Shown: positions 27,835 to 33,674 of the stretch, piece by piece | Layout: every line of letters begins with the position of its first letter | Numbering within the stretch: the stretch's first letter is position 1 | Assembly: GCA_019136545.1 (NCBI GenBank) | Contig: JAGVUA010000027.1 | Location: 1 to 33,674, forward strand | Length of the DNA: 33,674 nt | Origin: Betaproteobacteria bacterium | GTDB taxonomy: Bacteria > Pseudomonadota > Gammaproteobacteria > Burkholderiales > Rhodocyclaceae | Reading direction: 5' to 3' | Program-made: the position numbers and the translations under genes | The notes under the pieces: model-generated | Told to the model about the DNA's origin: nothing | Databases searched by the model: none | The model's input: the letters and a program-made list of their open reading frames with translations, nothing else

Positions 27835-30800
27835 ATGGCGGCTTCACGAAATCAGCGATGCCCCTGCGGAAGCGGGATGCGCATCAAGCACTGCTGCGGC
27901 AGCATGGGTGCCGCATCGACCGCCATGCATGTGGACCCGCTGCATGCCGCACTATCGTGCCAAAAGGCAGGGCGACTCGCCGACGCGGAGCGCCTATACA
28001 AGGAAGCCCTGTCGATCACGCCGGAAGATCCGAATGCACTGGACATGCTCGGCGTCATCTGCTTTACCGAGCTTCGCTATCAGGAGGCATTGCATTTCGG
28101 CTTCAGAGCCGCGCGCGCGACCCAATGGCGCGTTAGCCAAATCCGGCACAATCTCGCATTAACGTGTGGGCGCCTGCTCGGGGCGCAATCCAATCGATTG
28201 CGTTCGGAATCCTTGCGAGAGTTCATCCTGTGGCGCAACGCTCAAGTAAAACGCACACCGCCGGATTCTCTCGTAAGCGTCGTCATCCCCAGTTACAACC
28301 ACGCCGCATATCTCCGTCAGGCCTTGGAAAGCGTTTTTGCTCAGACGTACCGGAATATTGAGCTTGTGGTGATTGACGACGGTTCCAGCGACGGATCCGC
28401 ACCGCTACTCGAACGCCTGTTGGAACGATGCCCCTTCCCCACCAAGTGGGTGGCGCGCGAAAACCGTGGTGCACCGGCAACAATCAATGAGGGCATTGGT
28501 CTTGCCCGAGGCGACTACATCAACATCCTGAACTCCGACGACTACTTTGCGCCCAATCGGATCGCGCGAATGCTTGAAGAGGTCGCGTCGAGGAACGTCG
28601 CTTGGGGTTTCAGCAAGGTCGCGTTATTTCCCACCGGCGGCGACGCGAGCCTTGGGTTTACGGCCGGGCAAGCGCGCATCCAAGCCCAGGTTGAAAGTGC
28701 CGCGCATATCCTGGGAAAGACATCGAACAGCATGTCCTTCGTGGAATTCAATTCCGCGATCTCGACGGGAAACTTGTTCTTCCATCGCGACCTTTATCAG
28801 CGCCTCGGCGGCTTCAGAAACTATAAGTACAACCACGACTGGGATTTCTGCCTTCGCGCCAGCTGCCTTGCCGAGCCTTGGTATGTTGACGAACCGCTGT
28901 ACTTCTACCGAGTTCACCATAGCAATACCATTCTTGGCAGCGGCTCCGCCGCTCTGGCCGAGGTCATCGAGATATTCCACGATGTTCTCTTCAGCGAACA
29001 AGCGGACGCATCCATTGAACCCAATCCCTTGTCCCCGGTATCCGATCGCTACAAAGCGCTCACCCATGGAATGGTGCTCCATTCGGGAGCGAATAGCGTC
29101 ATGCCGATCGATCGTCTTAAGGCGATCGTCGATGCGCTGGTCCAGGCTCATCCGCCTGCCCCCCTTGAATCCTCCTCGATCAGCGCTCCAGATCCAGAAA
29201 GGAAAGTGGCGATCGTCGTCTTGGGGATGCATCGGAGCGGCACCTCGGCAATGTCAAGAGTGCTCAATCTGGCGGGCGCCCAGCTGCCCGACAACCTGCG
29301 GCCGGCCAAGCTGGGCAACAATGAGCGCGGCTTTTGGGAACCGGAGGAAGTCGTCCAGCTGAACGAGTGGCTGCTGGCCGCTCTGAAGGGAAGCTGGATG
29401 CGGCCGCCCGATTCGGCAAAGCTCTCCGATGATCTGCGCGCCACCTTCCTCCGCGCGGCGACCAATCTCCTGGATGCCGAATACAAGCGCGCCAGCCTGA
29501 TTCTGTTAAAGGATCCTCGAATATGCCTGTTTATCGAACCTTGGCACATGGCCCTGGAATCTGCAGGATACGACGTGCGCTACGTACACGTCATCAGACC
29601 CCCTTCCGAAGTCGCCAAATCGCTACTGGCGCGAGACGCGATGCCGGAAGACATGGCTGCCGGATTGTGGCTGCATTACAACCAGGAAGCGGAGCGCGCC
29701 ACACGCACGCATCTTCGGGTCTTCGTTGCCTATCATGACCTCCTCGACGACTGGACAAGGGAACTGAGACGGATCTCGGCCACCTTGAGGATCCCGCTCG
29801 ACCTCGATCGATGCGCCGATGGCATTGCGTCATTCCTGAGCAGGGACCTGCATCATCATCGCGCCGCGACGGCTGCTCCGGACACGACCGGGGTGCTACA
29901 GAAAGCCCGGGGGTATTACGAACATCTTGACGGACTGGGCACGGTCGACACGTTGCGCAAGCGTCGCATCCTGGTCGCCGCCATCGGCCTAAGCCCCAAT
30001 GGCGGCTTGTTTCGATTTGCACGGGTCGCTCGCCTATTGCGGCAGGACGGACATGAAGTTTGCTTCGCGAATCTCGGGCACATGGAACATGCGGCATTCC
30101 ATGAGTTCCCGATACTGGATCTGGCGTCGGCTCAAAAGCGGCAATGGGATGCGACGGTACTTCCCGGCGCCGGTTTCCCGTCGGACGCCATGCACATCTT
30201 CCGGTCGCTATCCTCGACCGGCTTCGGCAAACGCATCCTTGCCATCTTGAATGACACGAGCCGCAGAGAAAAGTATTTGGCTGCCGCAAGCCATTTCCGT
30301 CCGCATGCCTTGCTATTCAACAATAGGCACTGGCAGGAAAGCGACTTGACAGGAGCGCTTGACCTGCCCGCTCGGTGGATTGTCGGCGCCGTCGATACTC
30401 AGGTGTTTGCGCCGGATGCCGACATGCCGAGGGCTGACGCCACTCGTGTCGGACTTCAAGCCAAGACGCTGCCCGACATTCTGCCTCTCATCCAGGACTT
30501 TCCCGAAATTCAGCAGTGGCATGTCTTCGGGGTCCCCCCTGAACGCCTGTCGCTGCCGCCGGAGCTTGGCAACCGGTTGTTCTTTCACGGCATCCTGAAC
30601 GACCAGCAACTTTGTCGTTTTTACAATAAAGTCGATGTCGTGATTGCAGCCGAACACCACGCAGGATGGTGTAACGTCGCCGCGGAGGCGATGGCTTGCG
30701 GTCGTCCGGTGATCTGCACGGCGGCCGGCACACTCGATTTCGCCGTGAATGGCGTCAATGCTCTTGTCGTTCCTTCGGTAACAGCAACGCATCTCGGCCA

Positions 30801-30990
30801 TGCGCTCCGCGTGTTGATGACATCCTTTGATCTGCGTTCCAAACTTAGCGAAAATGGTCCGGCAGCAGTGGCGGCGATGGATTGGCACCGCTGGGCGGGG
30901 GATTTCCTCTCTTTCTGCCTGGCTGACGAGGCCGGCAACACCCGACGCAATCGTTCAAATACCTTGCCGAACGTTCAGGAATTACGTTGA
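27835..30990 (+). CDS. SEC-C/TPR/GT2 glycosyltransferase-sulfotransferase-GT4 fusion protein
   Basis: This 1051-residue multidomain protein contains, in order: a SEC-C zinc-binding motif (CPCGSG...HCCG, residues 9-22); TPR-like helices (about 34-100); a GT-A family 2 glycosyltransferase (about 147-400, with [25 protein letters not shown] and the DXD-like SDD at 234-236); a sulfotransferase-like domain (about 457-680) with P-loop GMHRSGTSA at 464-472 binding the phosphosulfate donor; and a GT-B family 4 domain (about 711-1035, with [20 protein letters not shown] near 941). No membrane segment or signal is seen. It would build or decorate a surface glycan, possibly sulfated; the acceptor is unknown. 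Codon use looks less GC-biased than its neighbours, suggesting acquisition by transfer. The Shine-Dalgarno is weak. Confidence 0.82.
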   Translation: MAASRNQRCPCGSGMRIKHCCGSMGAASTAMHVDPLHAALSCQKAGRLADAERLYKEALSITPEDPNALDMLGVICFTELRYQEALHFGFRAARATQWRVSQIRHNLALTCGRLLGAQSNRLRSESLREFILWRNAQVKRTPPDSLVSVVIPSYNHAAYLRQALESVFAQTYRNIELVVIDDGSSDGSAPLLERLLERCPFPTKWVARENRGAPATINEGIGLARGDYINILNSDDYFAPNRIARMLEEVASRNVAWGFSKVALFPTGGDASLGFTAGQARIQAQVESAAHILGKTSNSMSFVEFNSAISTGNLFFHRDLYQRLGGFRNYKYNHDWDFCLRASCLAEPWYVDEPLYFYRVHHSNTILGSGSAALAEVIEIFHDVLFSEQADASIEPNPLSPVSDRYKALTHGMVLHSGANSVMPIDRLKAIVDALVQAHPPAPLESSSISAPDPERKVAIVVLGMHRSGTSAMSRVLNLAGAQLPDNLRPAKLGNNERGFWEPEEVVQLNEWLLAALKGSWMRPPDSAKLSDDLRATFLRAATNLLDAEYKRASLILLKDPRICLFIEPWHMALESAGYDVRYVHVIRPPSEVAKSLLARDAMPEDMAAGLWLHYNQEAERATRTHLRVFVAYHDLLDDWTRELRRISATLRIPLDLDRCADGIASFLSRDLHHHRAATAAPDTTGVLQKARGYYEHLDGLGTVDTLRKRRILVAAIGLSPNGGLFRFARVARLLRQDGHEVCFANLGHMEHAAFHEFPILDLASAQKRQWDATVLPGAGFPSDAMHIFRSLSSTGFGKRILAILNDTSRREKYLAAASHFRPHALLFNNRHWQESDLTGALDLPARWIVGAVDTQVFAPDADMPRADATRVGLQAKTLPDILPLIQDFPEIQQWHVFGVPPERLSLPPELGNRLFFHGILNDQQLCRFYNKVDVVIAAEHHAGWCNVAAEAMACGRPVICTAAGTLDFAVNGVNALVVPSVTATHLGHALRVLMTSFDLRSKLSENGPAAVAAMDWHRWAGDFLSFCLADEAGNTRRNRSNTLPNVQELR

Positions 30991-31036
30991 AATCTTCGTG
31001 CAACCTGCCAACAGGCTCCGGCGCATGTCTTGCGCA

Positions 31037-31576
31037 ATGAGTATCGTCCGGACCATCCGCATCCTCGGCATCGATCCCGGCCTGCGCGTCACCGGATTCG
31101 GCGTCATCGACAAGGCCGGCCAAAAGCTCGCCTACGTGACCAGCGGCTGCGTCAAGACGAAAGACAGCGACAGCCTGCCGGACCGCGTGAAGACCCTTCT
31201 GGAAGGCATCGCCGAAGTCATCGCCACACATGGGCCGGCGGAAGCGGCGGTGGAGAAAGTGTTCGTGAACGTCAATCCGCAGTCGACGCTGCTGCTCGGC
31301 CAGGCGCGCGGCGCGGCGATCTCGGCGTTGGTCGGGGCCGGACTGCCGGTAGCCGAATACACGGCGCTGCAAGTGAAGCAGGCGGTGGTCGGCCACGGCA
31401 AGGCGGCCAAGGAGCAGGTACAGCAGATGGTCATGCGCCTGCTTAGCCTGCCGGGCGCACCCTCGGCCGACGCCGCCGACGCGCTGGCCTGCGCCATCTG
31501 CCACGCCCACGGCGGCCAGGGTCTGGGCAACATCGCAACGCGCGGCTTCAGGGTACGCAAGGGGAGACTCGTATGA
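31037..31576 (+). CDS. ruvC: Holliday junction endonuclease RuvC
   Basis: RuvC cuts Holliday junctions symmetrically, working with the RuvAB motor. At 179 residues it has normal length. [17 protein letters not shown] carries the first catalytic aspartate (Asp13), [24 protein letters not shown] the catalytic glutamate, and [14 protein letters not shown] the C-terminal aspartates. An ATG at 31025 adds four residues and is an alternative start. It overlaps ruvA by four bases. Confidence 0.95.
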   Translation: MSIVRTIRILGIDPGLRVTGFGVIDKAGQKLAYVTSGCVKTKDSDSLPDRVKTLLEGIAEVIATHGPAEAAVEKVFVNVNPQSTLLLGQARGAAISALVGAGLPVAEYTALQVKQAVVGHGKAAKEQVQQMVMRLLSLPGAPSADAADALACAICHAHGGQGLGNIATRGFRVRKGRLV

Positions 31577-32160
31577 TAGGACGCATCGCCGGCACGCTGG
31601 TCGAGAAGAATCCGCCGCAGATCACGGTCGACGTCGGCGGTGTCGGCTACGAACTCGAAGTGCCGATGAGCACGTTCTACAACTTGCCCGCGCTCGGCGA
31701 GCCGGTGGCGCTGGTCACGCACCTGGTGGTGCGCGAAGATGCCCATTGCCTGTACGGCTTCGGGGCGGATGACGAGCGCACCGTCTTCCGGCAGCTCATC
31801 AGGATTTCCGGCATTGGCGCGCGTACGGCGCTGGCCTTGCTCTCCGGTCTGTCGGTCAACGAGCTGGCGCAGGCGGTGGCCTTGCAGGAATCCGGACGGC
31901 TGGTGAAAATCCCCGGGATCGGCAAGAAGACCGCCGAGCGCCTGCTGCTCGAACTCAAGGACAAGCTGAAGGTCACCGGGCTTGCCGCCAAAGTCAGCCG
32001 CGGCAGCACGCCGCCCGATGCCAGTGCCGACATCCTCAACGCCCTGCTGGCGCTCGGCTACAACGAGCGGGAAGCGCTGGGGGCCATGAAGCAACTGCCT
32101 ACGGACATTGCCGTATCCGAAGGCATTCGCCAGGCGCTGAAGTCGCTGTCGAAAGGCTGA
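31573..32160 (+). CDS. ruvA: Holliday junction DNA-binding protein RuvA
   Basis: RuvA (195 residues) binds the four-way junction and loads RuvB. The OB-fold N-terminus [28 protein letters not shown], the helix-hairpin-helix segments [18 protein letters not shown] and [23 protein letters not shown], and the C-terminal RuvB-contacting domain ([14 protein letters not shown]) are all present. The acidic/flexible linker between domains II and III contains [15 protein letters not shown], which is encoded by a dispersed-repeat copy. The start overlaps the ruvC stop as ATGA. Confidence 0.95.
   Translation: MIGRIAGTLVEKNPPQITVDVGGVGYELEVPMSTFYNLPALGEPVALVTHLVVREDAHCLYGFGADDERTVFRQLIRISGIGARTALALLSGLSVNELAQAVALQESGRLVKIPGIGKKTAERLLLELKDKLKVTGLAAKVSRGSTPPDASADILNALLALGYNEREALGAMKQLPTDIAVSEGIRQALKSLSKG
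31990..32015 (+). repeat. Dispersed short repeat, copy 8 (inside ruvA)
   Basis: AAAGTCAGCCG is followed by CGGCAGCACGCCGCC. It encodes KVSRGSTPP in the interdomain linker of RuvA, in the same frame as the copies in the peroxidase and the HerA-like gene. Confidence 0.72.
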
Positions 32161-32167
32161 GCGACGC

Positions 32168-32655
32168 ATGAGCACCCCCAGCCGCGCGCGCCTTTCGGTC
32201 GGACTGTTCCGGGTCGGCATCAACCTGTGGCCGCCCTTCGTCGGTGCCGGCATCCATGTCACGGCGATTGCGCCCGACTTCCGCTCGGTCACGGTGCGCC
32301 TGCGCCACGGCCTGCTCAACCGCAACCATTTCGGCACCCACTACGGCGGCTCGCTGTTCTCGATGACCGATCCGTTCTACGCGCTCATGCTGCTGCACAA
32401 CCTGCCGCGCGGCTACGTGGTCTGGGACAAGGCGGCCAGCATCGAATTCAGGGAGCCGGGGCGCGGCGACGTCTTCGCCCATTTTCGGCTCACCGAGACG
32501 CAGATTGCCGACGTGATCGCGCATACCGACGGTGGCGACAAGTACGAGCCGACCTGGAGGGTGGACGTCGTCGATCGCGACGCGCGACTGATCGCCAGTG
32601 TCGCCAAGACCCTCTATATCCGGCGCAAGCGGGGGTCGGATACACTGGCGGGCTA

Positions 32656-32656
<1 letters not shown>
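32168..32656 (+). CDS. Hotdog-fold protein, DUF4442 (thioesterase-like)
   Basis: This 162-residue protein resembles the DUF4442 hotdog-fold family, which is related to acyl-CoA thioesterases. The segment [24 protein letters not shown] resembles the hotdog helix that carries the active-site residues in relatives. No specific substrate can be assigned. It is wedged between ruvA (7 bases before) and ruvB (its TAA overlaps the ruvB ATG), so it is transcribed with the Holliday-junction genes although a functional link is not evident. Confidence 0.8.

Positions 32657-33674
<1,018 letters not shown>

Overview
The window is a high-GC chromosome segment from a betaproteobacterium. The gene neighbourhoods (dapF / two LpxL-type acyltransferases / metK; ahcY / small membrane protein / tlyA / metF; yebC ... 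ruvC-ruvA-ruvB) are typical of Betaproteobacteria and I suspect Rhodocyclales, but no taxonomic marker gene is present. There are no rRNA or tRNA genes, no CRISPR array and no recognisable insertion sequence. Coding density is very high and there is no gene-free stretch over 300 bases.

Layout: (1) 1-2683, minus strand: dapF (cut by the window edge), a CoA-binding protein and two tandem lipid A-type acyltransferases. (2) 2697-7681, plus strand: a SAM-cycle block. metK follows a promoter, a SAM-II-like pseudoknot and an intrinsic terminator. ahcY follows a clear SAH riboswitch. A small membrane protein, tlyA and metF follow, the last with its ribosome binding site buried in a perfect hairpin. 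(3) 7767-10759: a secreted isochorismatase-fold hydrolase and a Crp/Fnr regulator (minus), divergent from a membrane-anchored di-haem cytochrome c peroxidase (plus). (4) 10903-19831: a four-gene MdtABC-type RND efflux operon with its own outer-membrane lipoprotein. (5) 19860-23755: a metal-stress RiPP locus. An ECF sigma factor and its NrsF-type membrane anti-sigma factor lie divergent from hvfA-hvfB-hvfC-hvfX, which would make a copper-binding, cysteine-modified peptide. Both operons carry the same promoter, GTAACC-N16-CGAA. (6) 23618-26034, minus strand: a DMT-family transporter with an apparent CTG start, and a HerA-like ATPase. (7) 26090-33674, plus strand: yebC, then a second DMT transporter and a 1051-residue SEC-C/TPR/GT2/sulfotransferase/GT4 fusion protein that separate yebC from ruvC-ruvA-thioesterase-ruvB.

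The most unexpected structure is a short dispersed repeat. Every one of the eight AAAGTCAG octamers I found on either strand is followed by a GC-rich half close to YSGCRGYACGCC. The copies lie in or just after eight genes of unrelated function, mostly near gene 3' ends. One supplies the efflux lipoprotein's stop codon, and three encode a similar KVS..GTP peptide in linkers or tails of unrelated proteins.

All coordinates, motifs and pairings were read by eye. Family assignments rest on motif recognition, not database searches.
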